This document shows, piece by piece, positions 43,158-51,792 of a stretch of DNA of 64,000 nt; position 1 is the first letter of the stretch, and each line of letters opens with the position of its first letter. The translations under genes and the position numbers were made by a program. This stretch comes from Seleniivibrio sp. (GTDB lineage Bacteria; Chrysiogenota; Deferribacteres; Deferribacterales; Geovibrionaceae), in NCBI RefSeq assembly GCF_021209385.1, contig NZ_JAJOIL010000037.1, positions 222,067 to 286,066 on the forward strand, written 5' to 3'. A model generated the notes under the pieces. That model did no database searches and had not been told where the DNA came from. It saw nothing but the letters and a program-made list of their open reading frames with translations.

Positions 43158-44459
43158 TCAAAGCTTTCTTTTATCAAGCACACGCATAGCCTTGCCTTCG
43201 CTTCTGGCTATGGTTTTATGTTCAACTATGCGCACCTTGCAGGTTACGCCTATCATATCTTTTATCTCTTTCTCAACAGCTCTGGAAAGATCCTGCAGCC
43301 TGCTGATTCTGTCCATAAAGATACCTTCCGCAAGCTCTATCTGCACCTCAAGAGTATCAAGATTGTCCACTCTGTCAACAATAAGCAGATAATGGGGCGA
43401 AAGTTCCTGCTTTGTCACAATGATAGCCTCAACCTGTGACGGGAATACGTTCACGCCGCGGATGATGAGCATATCGTCGCTTCTGCCTGTAACCTTCCGC
43501 ATACGAACGGACGAACGTCCGCATTTGCATGGATCGGTTATCAGACTGGTTATGTCGCGGGTGCGGTATCTTATGAGCGGGATAGCTTCTTTTGTGATAG
43601 TGGTGAAAACAAGCTCCCCCTCTTCTCCGGCGGGCAGAACCTCGCCTGTGTCGGGGTTTATGGTCTCAACAATGAAGTGATCTTCGCTGATGTGCATTCC
43701 GCGTTTCTCTTCAACGCACTCGTAACCGACGCCGGGACCTATTATTTCGCTGAGACCGTAGATGTCCAGCGCGTCTATCTGCCATTTTGACTCGATTTCC
43801 TGACGCATGGCATCTGTCCAGGGTTCTGCGCCGAAAACACCGACGCGGAGTTTAAGGTCTTCTATCTTAATGCCCTCTTCAATCGCCGTTTCATAGAGGC
43901 TGAGAGCATAACTTGGCGTACACGATATAGCTGTTGAACCGAAATCTTTAAGAAGCATAAGCTGTTTTTTTGAATTTCCGCCTGAAATGGGGATAACGGA
44001 TGCGCCTATTTTTTCAGCACCGTAGTGAGCACCCAGACCGCCTGTGAACAGTCCGTAGCCGTATGCGTTCTGAAGTATGTCGCCCCTGCCGACACCTGCC
44101 GCAGACATTGTTCTCGCCATGAGTTCCGCCCATGTATCGACGTCTCTGGCGGTGTACCCGACAACGGTAGGTTTTCCTGTGGTGCCGCTTGATGCATGGA
44201 TACGCACAACCTGTTCCTGCGGAACGGCAAACATCCCGAACGGGTAGTTATCGCGCATGTCCTGTTTATATGTGAAAGGCAGTCTTTGAAGGTCGTCCAG
44301 AGATTTTATATCTTCCGGTTTAACGCCCGCTTTATCGAATGAGCATCTGTAAAAAGGCACCCTGTGGTATACGTTCTCCACAAGCTGTTTCAGTCTCATA
44401 AGCTGAAGTTTCCGCAGTTCGTCCCGCGGCATGGTCTCATATTGCTGGTTCCAGATCAT
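43158..44459 (-). CDS. paaK: Phenylacetate-CoA ligase (second copy in cluster)
   Basis: The 433-residue AMP-forming ligase has the loop '[18 protein letters not shown]', the '[14 protein letters not shown]' hinge, zinc-like cysteines in '[12 protein letters not shown]' and a C-terminal Lys in '[12 protein letters not shown]'. It is clearly homologous to the copy at 38,029. Two ligases could serve two aryl acids (for example phenylacetate and indoleacetate). It heads the unit that continues into the ACT protein. Confidence 0.93.
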   Translation of the reverse strand: MIWNQQYETMPRDELRKLQLMRLKQLVENVYHRVPFYRCSFDKAGVKPEDIKSLDDLQRLPFTYKQDMRDNYPFGMFAVPQEQVVRIHASSGTTGKPTVVGYTARDVDTWAELMARTMSAAGVGRGDILQNAYGYGLFTGGLGAHYGAEKIGASVIPISGGNSKKQLMLLKDFGSTAISCTPSYALSLYETAIEEGIKIEDLKLRVGVFGAEPWTDAMRQEIESKWQIDALDIYGLSEIIGPGVGYECVEEKRGMHISEDHFIVETINPDTGEVLPAGEEGELVFTTITKEAIPLIRYRTRDITSLITDPCKCGRSSVRMRKVTGRSDDMLIIRGVNVFPSQVEAIIVTKQELSPHYLLIVDRVDNLDTLEVQIELAEGIFMDRISRLQDLSRAVEKEIKDMIGVTCKVRIVEHKTIARSEGKAMRVLDKRKL

Positions 44460-44535
44460 AGCACGCTCCAAGCCTTTTGTGGCGGTAGAGAAACTTAACA
44501 AGACAGGAGCGAAATGTCAAACCAATTCGGTTTAA

Positions 44536-46227
44536 TCAGGGTATATATCTGTGCAGGTCGCCTAAACGCATCTCGGCACCTGGTCTCGTCCCCTTTTTAC
44601 AGAAATAGGCGACTTTCTTCTCGCCTCTGTCTGAAAAGAGTACGCATTTGTCCCCTGTCAGTGCAAGATATCTGTCAACGTTCTTCCTGTATGTAAAAAG
44701 AATATATTCATTGCGCTGATCAAGATAGTCCAGCATCTCGTCGTTTGTGTTCATCCATACGTTCTTATATTCTTCATAGGTCTGGAACTGCACTTCACGC
44801 CTCTTTCCGAATACGATCGGAACCACCCTGTCAAGATAAAAGCTTAACGAAGGTGTGAACGCGGCATAGATGATAACATCGTATTTACCCTGCGGGTCGA
44901 ATTTCTTTATATCCTCGCCGGAAAGCCTGTAACCTTTTATATAAGGTCCTGCGAACGTCATGCCGCCGTATATAAGCAGTGTGAGCAGAATGATTGCAGC
45001 GGAAACCGAAAAATGATATCTGCGGATGAACCATTTTTTCTCTATCATAGTTGTCATAAGCAGAACGTATGCCGCCGAACCGCCGGCTATGAACATCCAG
45101 AACTCACGAAGATGCTCCACAAAAAGAGGCACAAGAGCGACAAGTCCGCCCAGAACAACGAATATGTAGCCTATCGCTTTGGGCATCAGAGGACGTTCAG
45201 CCCTGCCCGATGCCAGAACTGCCATCACAGGGTAAAACGGAAGGATGTACGTTGCAAGTTTGCTTGCGGAAGATTCAAAAACAATAAACGGAACAAGTAC
45301 ATAAAGATATATGTGCCAGCCGCCTTTAACAAAGTTGCTGTTTCGGATATTTGCAAAGAAATAAAACAGCCACGGAAGGAATGTTCCGAGTATGACCAGC
45401 GGAAAGAAATACAAAGGCTGTGACCTGCTGAATCTCTCTGCATCAGTGACACGCTCAACAGTCTGGTCATAAAGGAAATATTTCAGAAGTCCGTCGTTGG
45501 ACATGACCACGCCTATATACCATGGCAGCGCCACCACAACGAACATAACAAGCATCAGCAGATAATCAAGCCATCCGAACGCCCTTCTGTGGTCTCTGTC
45601 AAAAAGGCAGACAACCGTAAAAGGCAGCAGAGTGAAAAGGAAAATTATCGGTCCTTTGGTAAGAAATCCCAGACCGAACAATATACCTGCAAAAACGGCA
45701 TTTTTCAGCGTCTTATTACCGTATATCTGCTCAAACATATATGCCAGAGCCGCAACAGTAAAGAAGGTCAGATAGATATCCGTGGATATGACGCGGCTGA
45801 CAATCAGAAACAGTACAGACGAAGCCAGTATCAGTACGGAGAGCTGTGCCTTGTCCCTGTCTCCCGTAAGTGAAAAGCTCATTCTGCGGGTGTATATCAG
45901 CGTCAGAACAGAGAAAACGGCGGGGAAAAACCTTGCCCCGAGACCGTTCACACCGAAGATGTCAAGACCGAAAGCCGTCATCCAGTATGTAAGCGGAGGC
46001 TTATGGAAGTGTTTTATACCATTATAAAAAGGCGTGATATAATCCCTGTTGCGCAGCATCTCCCTGCCCATCTCGGCATATCGGGCATCCGTTGTTTCCA
46101 TGATGTCCAGCCAATAGGCGGGAAGCAGAAGCGCAACAAAATAGAGCGCAAGAAAGATGTAAAATCTGGTATCTTCAACCAGACTGAGGCTGTTTTTCAA
46201 GCTTGATGAAGTATAGGTTTCTGACAT
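44536..46227 (-). CDS. ArnT-like family 39 glycosyltransferase
   Basis: The 563-residue integral membrane protein has about twelve helices. The N-terminal catalytic loop 'METTDARYAEMGREML' and 'KHFHKPPLTYWMTAFGLDIFG' (near residues 65-85) match ArnT/PMT enzymes, which move a sugar from an undecaprenyl or dolichyl carrier to lipid A or protein in the periplasm. It overlaps the LAB_N gene, so the three genes here likely form one lipid A or LPS decoration operon. The sugar is unknown. Confidence 0.88.
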   Translation of the reverse strand: MSETYTSSSLKNSLSLVEDTRFYIFLALYFVALLLPAYWLDIMETTDARYAEMGREMLRNRDYITPFYNGIKHFHKPPLTYWMTAFGLDIFGVNGLGARFFPAVFSVLTLIYTRRMSFSLTGDRDKAQLSVLILASSVLFLIVSRVISTDIYLTFFTVAALAYMFEQIYGNKTLKNAVFAGILFGLGFLTKGPIIFLFTLLPFTVVCLFDRDHRRAFGWLDYLLMLVMFVVVALPWYIGVVMSNDGLLKYFLYDQTVERVTDAERFSRSQPLYFFPLVILGTFLPWLFYFFANIRNSNFVKGGWHIYLYVLVPFIVFESSASKLATYILPFYPVMAVLASGRAERPLMPKAIGYIFVVLGGLVALVPLFVEHLREFWMFIAGGSAAYVLLMTTMIEKKWFIRRYHFSVSAAIILLTLLIYGGMTFAGPYIKGYRLSGEDIKKFDPQGKYDVIIYAAFTPSLSFYLDRVVPIVFGKRREVQFQTYEEYKNVWMNTNDEMLDYLDQRNEYILFTYRKNVDRYLALTGDKCVLFSDRGEKKVAYFCKKGTRPGAEMRLGDLHRYIP

Positions 46228-46837
46228 AAATTAAAATTCCGACACTTTGTCCGGCGATAAACACCGCATCGTGTACCATTACTGAATATATTAAAAGCAG
46301 AACGCTGCCTCCAAGGCTGAACCACCAGAACATAACCGGAAACACGCTCTTTTTTGCCTTTTCCGACATGATCCACTGAACGAGGAACCGCAGAAAAAAC
46401 ATTCCCTGTGCGATGATACCCACCGCAAATATAAACCCTGTGTAATGAGGTTTGTCTTTGCTGACAACATCCGGAAAATAATATGCGGCAACGCCGACCA
46501 TTCCGAAATAGATTATCAGCATTATCACCATCCAAAACCCGAACGAACGGGGTCTGGTACCTCTCTCCTTCATCACCAGGGAGATATTTCTCAAATAAAT
46601 TATTGCGCCCGTGGACTGACCCAGAACAAATATGGGATCCTTGACCAGTATCGCATATGTCAAAAGCACAAAACCGCCCGCCAGACTGAAATACCAGAAA
46701 GACATAGGCACAGCGCTTTTTTTATACTTTTCTGCGTATAGCCACTGCAGAATGAAGCGCATGAAGAAAAGCACCTGTCCGGCAAAACCGAACACTATCA
46801 GAGCGGTCTTAAGAACTGAAGGATTAAGAGCCGACAT
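46175..46837 (-). CDS. Membrane protein with two lipid A biosynthesis N-terminal (LAB_N) domains
   Basis: The 220-residue protein has about six helices made of two similar halves: 'FFMRFILQWLYAEKYKKSAV' and 'FFLRFLVQWIMSEKAKKSVF', each followed by 'GQS..(A/G)I.IY.RN'. Each half is a LAB_N unit, normally a single ~70-residue domain. It overlaps the GT2 gene upstream and the GT39 gene downstream. A role in handling the lipid-linked sugar between these enzymes (for example flipping) is inference. Confidence 0.85.
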   Translation of the reverse strand: MSALNPSVLKTALIVFGFAGQVLFFMRFILQWLYAEKYKKSAVPMSFWYFSLAGGFVLLTYAILVKDPIFVLGQSTGAIIYLRNISLVMKERGTRPRSFGFWMVIMLIIYFGMVGVAAYYFPDVVSKDKPHYTGFIFAVGIIAQGMFFLRFLVQWIMSEKAKKSVFPVMFWWFSLGGSVLLLIYSVMVHDAVFIAGQSVGILIYVRNLYFIKLEKQPQSG

Positions 46838-47543
46838 TATTCTCTCTGACGCTTATTCTGAGATAACGCTTCTGCATCCAGCGGACACAGATAAGGTCAT
46901 AAAGAGCCTCGTAGCCCCTTTTGAGGTTTGTATACTTTGAAACGCCGGAGTGACGCTCCCTGTGGTTTACCTTCATTTCAACCACCTTTGCACCCTCCAT
47001 CCTCATCATGGCGGGAAGGAATCTGTGGAGACCTTTGTACATTTTCACGCGTTTAAGCATGGAAGCGCGCATAATCTTAAGCGAGCATCCTGTATCATGT
47101 ATGTCTTCTTTTATGACCGCATTGCGTATTCTGTTGCCCAGTTTACTGGCAAGACGTTTTGAAAGAGTGTCCTTGCGATTGAATCTCCATCCGTTCACCA
47201 TATCGTATTCGCCGAAAAGTTTAAGCATTTCGGGTATATCCGCAGGGTCGTTCTGAAGATCGGCGTCCATGGTGATTATAATATCACCGGACGCATGCTG
47301 AAATCCTGAGTAAAGAGCTGCAGACTGACCGGTGTTCTTTGCAAAGGCTATATATTTGACACATGAATCTTGCTCTGCCAAAGATTTTATTATTTCAAGG
47401 CTTTTATCGCGGCTGAAATCGTCAACAAATATTATCTCATACTCACCGCCAACCTTTTCGCAGACTTTTTTTATCTGATCATAAAGGGGATTGAGATTAT
47501 TTTCTTCGTCATAAACCGGTATCACATAAGATATTTTTTCCAT
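46824..47543 (-). CDS. Family 2 glycosyltransferase (DPM1/ArnC-like)
   Basis: The 239-residue GT-A fold enzyme has 'SYVIPVYDEENNL', 'IIFVDDFSRDKS' and the metal-binding 'ITMDADLQNDP', then 'DTGCSLKIMRASML'. It resembles polyprenyl-phosphate sugar transferases but lacks the C-terminal membrane helices of ArnC. It is likely to make the lipid-linked sugar used by the ArnT-like protein encoded two genes downstream. Confidence 0.9.
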   Translation of the reverse strand: MEKISYVIPVYDEENNLNPLYDQIKKVCEKVGGEYEIIFVDDFSRDKSLEIIKSLAEQDSCVKYIAFAKNTGQSAALYSGFQHASGDIIITMDADLQNDPADIPEMLKLFGEYDMVNGWRFNRKDTLSKRLASKLGNRIRNAVIKEDIHDTGCSLKIMRASMLKRVKMYKGLHRFLPAMMRMEGAKVVEMKVNHRERHSGVSKYTNLKRGYEALYDLICVRWMQKRYLRISVRENNVGS

Positions 47544-47664
47544 CCGTCATCCTACGGGCATTTCTTTATTCATTAAATATGAACAGAGATAACTATCATA
47601 TTTACGGTTTTTAGACAACTCCAAATAATATTAAGTTCAATTCATGCTATCTGATTAAAATATA

Positions 47665-47677
47665 ACCACACAATGGT
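47665..47677. promoter_or_regulatory. Possible NtrC-type enhancer site
   Basis: ACCA-N5-TGGT dyad symmetry resembles the core of NtrC sites and lies about 100 bp upstream of the predicted amtB transcription start, the usual enhancer distance. The match is short. Confidence 0.25.
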
Positions 47678-47740
47678 GATATAATAACCATATAGAGTGT
47701 TAAGAATATGACAAAAGCGCATTCTACAGTTTCCGCCCAA

Positions 47741-47758
47741 TTGGCACGTCGTTTGCAT
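47741..47758 (+). promoter_or_regulatory. Sigma-54 promoter of amtB
   Basis: TTGGCACGTCGTTTGCAT fits the sigma-54 consensus TGGCAC-N5-TTGCA exactly, with -24 GG and -12 GC correctly spaced. Transcription would start near 47768, about 25 bases before the start codon at 47793. This is the classic nitrogen-limitation control of amtB. Confidence 0.9.
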
Positions 47759-47792
47759 ATAAGCTCACTGATTAAAACACGGGGTGACAGAT

Positions 47793-49052
47793 ATGAAAAA
47801 ATCTCTCCTAACAACACTTCTGGTACTTACGGCTTTCACGGCATTTGCCGACGAGGCGCCGGCTCTTGACACAGGCGATACAGCTTGGCTTCTTATGTCT
47901 TCTGCTCTCGTTCTTCTCATGATGCCGGGTCTTGCACTTTTCTACGGCGGTATGGTCAGAGCGAAAAACGTTCTTTCAACATTCCTTTACAGCTTCACAG
48001 CTCTCACGGTTGTCGGAGTTGTCTGGATGGTGATAGGCTTTACACTGGCATTCGGTGAAACCGAATCTCCTTTTGTCGGAAGCATGCAGTACCTTTTCAT
48101 GGGCGGTGATTTCATGACAGCGATGTCAGGAACCATTCCGCTTTCAGTTTTTGCAATGTTTCAGGGTATGTTCGCGATAATCACTGTCGCGCTCATCAGC
48201 GGTGCTATTGTTGAAAGGATGAAATTCTCCGCATGGGTAATCTTCATGGTCGCATGGGTGATCGTTGTATACGCTCCCGTCGCACACTGGGTGTGGGCAG
48301 GTTCCGGCTGGCTCTTTAAAATGGGCGCTCTGGATTTCGCCGGCGGTACCGTAGTACACTTCTCATCAGGCTGCGCGGCTCTTGCGCTTGCAATAGTTCT
48401 CGGCAACAGAAAGGACTTCCTCAAATCCGCCACAATTCCCCACAACCTGACACAAACACTCATAGGTGCGGGTCTTCTGTGGTTCGGATGGTTCGGTTTC
48501 AACGCAGGTTCAGCTCTCGGTTCAAACGTTCTTGCAGGTCTTGCATTTGCAAACACAATGATTGCGGCATCTGCTGCCGGCGTAAGCTGGATGCTTATTG
48601 AATGGACACATGGCAAACCCAGCGCACTGGGCGTTGCTTCAGGTATAGTTGCGGGTCTCGTTGCAATCACACCAGCGGCGGGTTTCGTTGCTCCCTGGGG
48701 AGCGCTTGTTCTCGGTCTTCTGGTTGGCGTACTTTGCTGTTATGCAGTCAGACTTAAATTCAAACTTAAACTTGACGATTCTCTCGACGTTTTCGGCATA
48801 CACGGCGTTGGCGGTCTTTTCGGCGCTATCATGACGGGTGTTCTTGCTATCGAGGGTAAAGGTCTTGTAAGCGGAAACTCCGCACAGGTTGGTATTCAGA
48901 CGATCGGCGTTCTCTCCGCAGGTCTGTATTCGTTCGTAGTCACACTGGTTATTGCTTATGCTCTTAAGGCTACCATCGGGATAAGAGTTACACCCGAACA
49001 GGAGTCTGAGGGTACGGACGTTAATCAGCACGGCGAGAAAGCTTACAACTAA
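47793..49052 (+). CDS. amtB: Ammonium channel AmtB
   Basis: The 419-residue precursor has a signal peptide ('AFTAFADEA') and eleven membrane helices. Family landmarks are 'LFYGGMVRAKNVLS', 'DFAGGTVVHFSSG' (first pore His) and 'VFGIHGVGGLFG' (second pore His). It conducts ammonium or ammonia into the cell under nitrogen limitation. GGGGTG lies six bases before ATG 47793. Its usual partner glnK is not adjacent, so PII control would depend on a gene elsewhere. Confidence 0.96.
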   Translation: MKKSLLTTLLVLTAFTAFADEAPALDTGDTAWLLMSSALVLLMMPGLALFYGGMVRAKNVLSTFLYSFTALTVVGVVWMVIGFTLAFGETESPFVGSMQYLFMGGDFMTAMSGTIPLSVFAMFQGMFAIITVALISGAIVERMKFSAWVIFMVAWVIVVYAPVAHWVWAGSGWLFKMGALDFAGGTVVHFSSGCAALALAIVLGNRKDFLKSATIPHNLTQTLIGAGLLWFGWFGFNAGSALGSNVLAGLAFANTMIAASAAGVSWMLIEWTHGKPSALGVASGIVAGLVAITPAAGFVAPWGALVLGLLVGVLCCYAVRLKFKLKLDDSLDVFGIHGVGGLFGAIMTGVLAIEGKGLVSGNSAQVGIQTIGVLSAGLYSFVVTLVIAYALKATIGIRVTPEQESEGTDVNQHGEKAYN

Positions 49053-49071
49053 GATCGTATTTCTTATATTG

Positions 49072-49099
49072 AAAAAGGGAACTTCGGTTCCCTTTTTTT
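49072..49099 (+). terminator. Terminator of amtB with UUCG tetraloop
   Basis: An 11-base stem AAAAAGGGAAC / GTTCCCTTTTT closes on the stable TTCG loop and runs into a T tract, 20 bases after the amtB stop. Confidence 0.95.
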
Positions 49100-49122
49100 A
49101 TGTCCAAAATCAGAAAAAGACC

Positions 49123-49156
49123 AGATCGCCGCGTCGCTACGCTCCTCGCGAAGACG
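49123..49156. repeat. Single copy of the dispersed palindromic repeat
   Basis: This ~34-bp unit (AGATCGCCGCGTCGC, variable centre, TCCTCGCGAAGACG) matches the inverted unit at 42665-42700 on the opposite strand. It follows the amtB terminator. Confidence 0.6.
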
Positions 49157-49219
49157 TATAAATGTAATCTTATTCGACACTTAGAAGCGAGTAGTTATAC
49201 GCTATCTACCGTAAGCACT

Positions 49220-49344
49220 GACTGACGGTCAGACGCAAGCAGAACAAGGAAGATTTGACGAACGGGCGGTGAGCATACGGATTTGTATGTGAGCCGTTCT
49301 GAGGAAAAACTGACGCAGTTATGCACAGTGTATCACCGTCAGTC
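49220..49344. repeat. 125-bp element bounded by 10-bp inverted repeats (MITE-like)
   Basis: GACTGACGGT at 49220-49229 and its exact complement ACCGTCAGTC at 49335-49344 bound a non-coding segment. An inner hairpin-prone stretch CATAC-N6-GTATG lies near 49274-49290. The right arm contains the stop codon of the neighbouring DUF3124 gene. A non-autonomous mobile element is one reading; a folded RNA or a long terminator is another. Confidence 0.4.
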
Positions 49345-49785
49345 GCGGGAAAGGATGACTCCGCGTGATGTAAAGGATATCCCCTGCTGCGTCTTTGCTC
49401 CTATCATAACAGATTCAATGACCGGATCGGTAACATCCGCTGTCGATTTCCATCTGACGATGAAGCTGGCACCGGAACCGCCAGCCGTATCGGATTCTTT
49501 CACAACAAAGCGAACTGACGAAAGAGGATTTAAAACAATCGCCTTATCGACATATTTTGATATCAGTTTTCCGTCCGAACCGTAATAGTCGGCAGAGAGC
49601 AGTGTTATTCTGTTTTTCATATCCGTATTTCTTATGCTGACTGTGGCGGCAAGCAGAAAAGGCTTTTCTTTGTCTCCGGTGTAAATATGAGAATACACAG
49701 GAACATAAACAGAAGCCCCTTTATATGCAAAAGCTGTCGCGGAAAGCAAAACAGCCGAAAAAACAAGTAATAACATTTTTTTCAT
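49339..49785 (-). CDS. DUF3124 periplasmic protein
   Basis: The 148-residue precursor has a signal peptide ('LLSATAFAYKG') and a compact beta domain with the family's 'VPVYSHIYTGDKEKPFLLA', 'SIRNTD' and 'GISFTSRGV' segments. DUF3124 proteins have no assigned function; the fold looks immunoglobulin-like. AGGTG lies four bases before ATG 49785. The last codons run into the inverted repeat arm at 49335-49344, so the element may have set the present C-terminus. Confidence 0.82.
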   Translation of the reverse strand: MKKMLLLVFSAVLLSATAFAYKGASVYVPVYSHIYTGDKEKPFLLAATVSIRNTDMKNRITLLSADYYGSDGKLISKYVDKAIVLNPLSSVRFVVKESDTAGGSGASFIVRWKSTADVTDPVIESVMIGAKTQQGISFTSRGVILSRD

Positions 49786-50045
49786 AATGCACCTCTCATC
49801 ATATAATAAACGCCTGGAAGTTTTTTTCAAACATTAATGAGCCGGAATATTCACTTAAGACCGGAATCAGGCACACATTAATTGTTATTTTATCTTGAAA
49901 TATATATTTAAAATGTTAAAGGTATGAATCAAAAACGATAAAAATACTTAAAACATCCTCTTAAAGTCAAGAAAAAAATGTTTAAATTTTGTTTCAAATG
50001 CAATTAATGGACGATATAATTAAATAAATTATTCTGGAGAATGAC

Positions 50046-51728
50046 ATGTTGAAATCAGTAAAAACAAAGATACTGCTTCTGGTTTTGATTCCTCTTCTGA
50101 CCGTTACCTGCATAGTTCTTTTCACTGTTTACAGAGATGTAACAAAAACAACGGAAGAGCAGATAATACAGGCAAGAGAAAAGATGCTCAACGGTAAAAA
50201 AGAGGAACTGAAGAACAATGTGGACATAGCTCTGACAGCCATGCAACCTCTCGTTAATCATAAAGAACTTACACCCGAAAGAGCGCAGATGATGGCAAAA
50301 GCAATCCTTGAAAGCATCCGCTTTGCAGGTGACGGTTATATATTTACATATACTTTCGACGGAACGGCTTTAACTGTTGGACCGAACAAAGCAGTTGTCG
50401 GAAAAAACCTTATGGAAACCAAGGATGCCAACGGCGTTTATTTCGTGAGAGATATGCTTGATAAAGCAAAACTGGACGGCGGAGGCTACGTTGAATATAT
50501 CTGGCTTAAACCATCCGCAGGTAAAGACATGCCGAAATTAAGCTATGCCACTGAAATTAAAGAATGGCACTGGATGATAGGTACAGGCGTCTATATTGAC
50601 GACATTGACGTAGCTCTGGAAAAGCTTAAAGAAGAGTCAAACGCGCGCATAAAAAGCATGCTTCTGAGCATATTCGGATTATCCGTAGTTGCACTTGTGA
50701 TAACGGTCGTCATTACAACAGTAATGGTAGGCAGAATGACAAAAGGAATACAAACGGCGGCAGACGTTCTGCGGGATATCGCATCCGGTGAAGGTGATCT
50801 TACAAAACAGCTTCCAGTGACGTCAGAAGATGAGATAGGGCAGCTTTCCAAATATTTCAATCAATTCATAAACAAACTGCGCGGCATAGTGTCCACGGTT
50901 CAGGAGAACGCACATTCCGTTGCATCCGGAAGCACGGAACTTGCTGCGGCAACAGAAGAACTCTCTATGACCATGGGAGATCAGGCATCACAGGTCACAG
51001 GAGTTGCTTCCGCAACAGAGGAGATGAGCGCTTCATCAACTCTTATAAACGAAAACCTTGATGCCAGTCTGAGAGTTGCACAGGAAACGGCAAAAAACAC
51101 CATGGATGGCAGCAAGATGCTTAAAAAGGCTGTGGACGAGATACAGCAGATAAAAAACAAGGTGGATGAACTTGGTTCAACGGTAAGAAGTCTGGCTGAT
51201 TCATCTCAGGAGATAACAGCGATACTGAACGTCATCAGCGATATCGCTGATCAGACAAACCTTCTCGCCCTTAACGCCGCAATAGAAGCAGCGAGAGCAG
51301 GAGAGCACGGACGCGGATTCGCCGTTGTTGCCGACGAAGTGCGCAAACTGGCAGAGCGCACACAAAGCGCCACAGGCGAAATCAGCAGTATTATAGGAAA
51401 CCTCCAGAAAGAATCCAACAGAGCATCAGACGACATGGGCGTTGCTCTTGTTCAGGTTGATTCAGGTGTTAAAACCATGATGACAACCTCAACCTTTTTC
51501 GACAAGATAGTGGCGTCTGTGGATGACATGAGCAATATGAACAGCGTGATAGAAACATCCATCAAAGAACAGGTTCAGGCTATTGAAAATATAAACGACA
51601 ACGCACAGACAATTTCAGCAGGTATAGAGCAGAGTACACACGCATTGGCGGAGATAACCAGAACTGTTTCCGACCTTGAAAAGCAGTCGGAAAACCTCAT
51701 GGTTCTGATGAGTCAGTTCAAAATATAA
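50046..51728 (+). CDS. Methyl-accepting chemotaxis protein with single-Cache sensor (second copy)
   Basis: The 560-residue receptor has membrane helices at about 9-28 and 200-225, a periplasmic sCache_2 domain ('[14 protein letters not shown]', '[16 protein letters not shown]'), HAMP and the signalling tip '[21 protein letters not shown]'. GGAG precedes the ATG by seven bases. It has the same layout as the receptor at 10,518, but the sensor domains have diverged and probably bind different ligands. Confidence 0.95.
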   Translation: MLKSVKTKILLLVLIPLLTVTCIVLFTVYRDVTKTTEEQIIQAREKMLNGKKEELKNNVDIALTAMQPLVNHKELTPERAQMMAKAILESIRFAGDGYIFTYTFDGTALTVGPNKAVVGKNLMETKDANGVYFVRDMLDKAKLDGGGYVEYIWLKPSAGKDMPKLSYATEIKEWHWMIGTGVYIDDIDVALEKLKEESNARIKSMLLSIFGLSVVALVITVVITTVMVGRMTKGIQTAADVLRDIASGEGDLTKQLPVTSEDEIGQLSKYFNQFINKLRGIVSTVQENAHSVASGSTELAAATEELSMTMGDQASQVTGVASATEEMSASSTLINENLDASLRVAQETAKNTMDGSKMLKKAVDEIQQIKNKVDELGSTVRSLADSSQEITAILNVISDIADQTNLLALNAAIEAARAGEHGRGFAVVADEVRKLAERTQSATGEISSIIGNLQKESNRASDDMGVALVQVDSGVKTMMTTSTFFDKIVASVDDMSNMNSVIETSIKEQVQAIENINDNAQTISAGIEQSTHALAEITRTVSDLEKQSENLMVLMSQFKI

Positions 51729-51747
51729 CCGAAGAAAGGTTTAAGAT

Positions 51748-51780
51748 AAAAAAGGCGCATCCTTTCGGGTGCGCCTTTTT
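51748..51780. terminator. Bidirectional terminator between chemoreceptor and degP
   Basis: AAAAAAGGCGCA and TGCGCCTTTTT pair with an inner CC/GG around TTTC. The two genes converge on it. Confidence 0.9.
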
Positions 51781-51792
51781 CGTTTACTGAAA

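Noticed and set aside
49283..49585. Forward open frame of 100 codons overlapping the DUF3124 gene
   Set aside because: It is antisense to a gene with a signal peptide, family motifs and ribosome site, and starts within the repeat element.
10518..51728. The two chemoreceptors as a recent duplication
   Set aside because: Their signalling tips are the same as in most receptors, but sensor domains and membrane helices differ throughout, so they are old paralogues or independently acquired.
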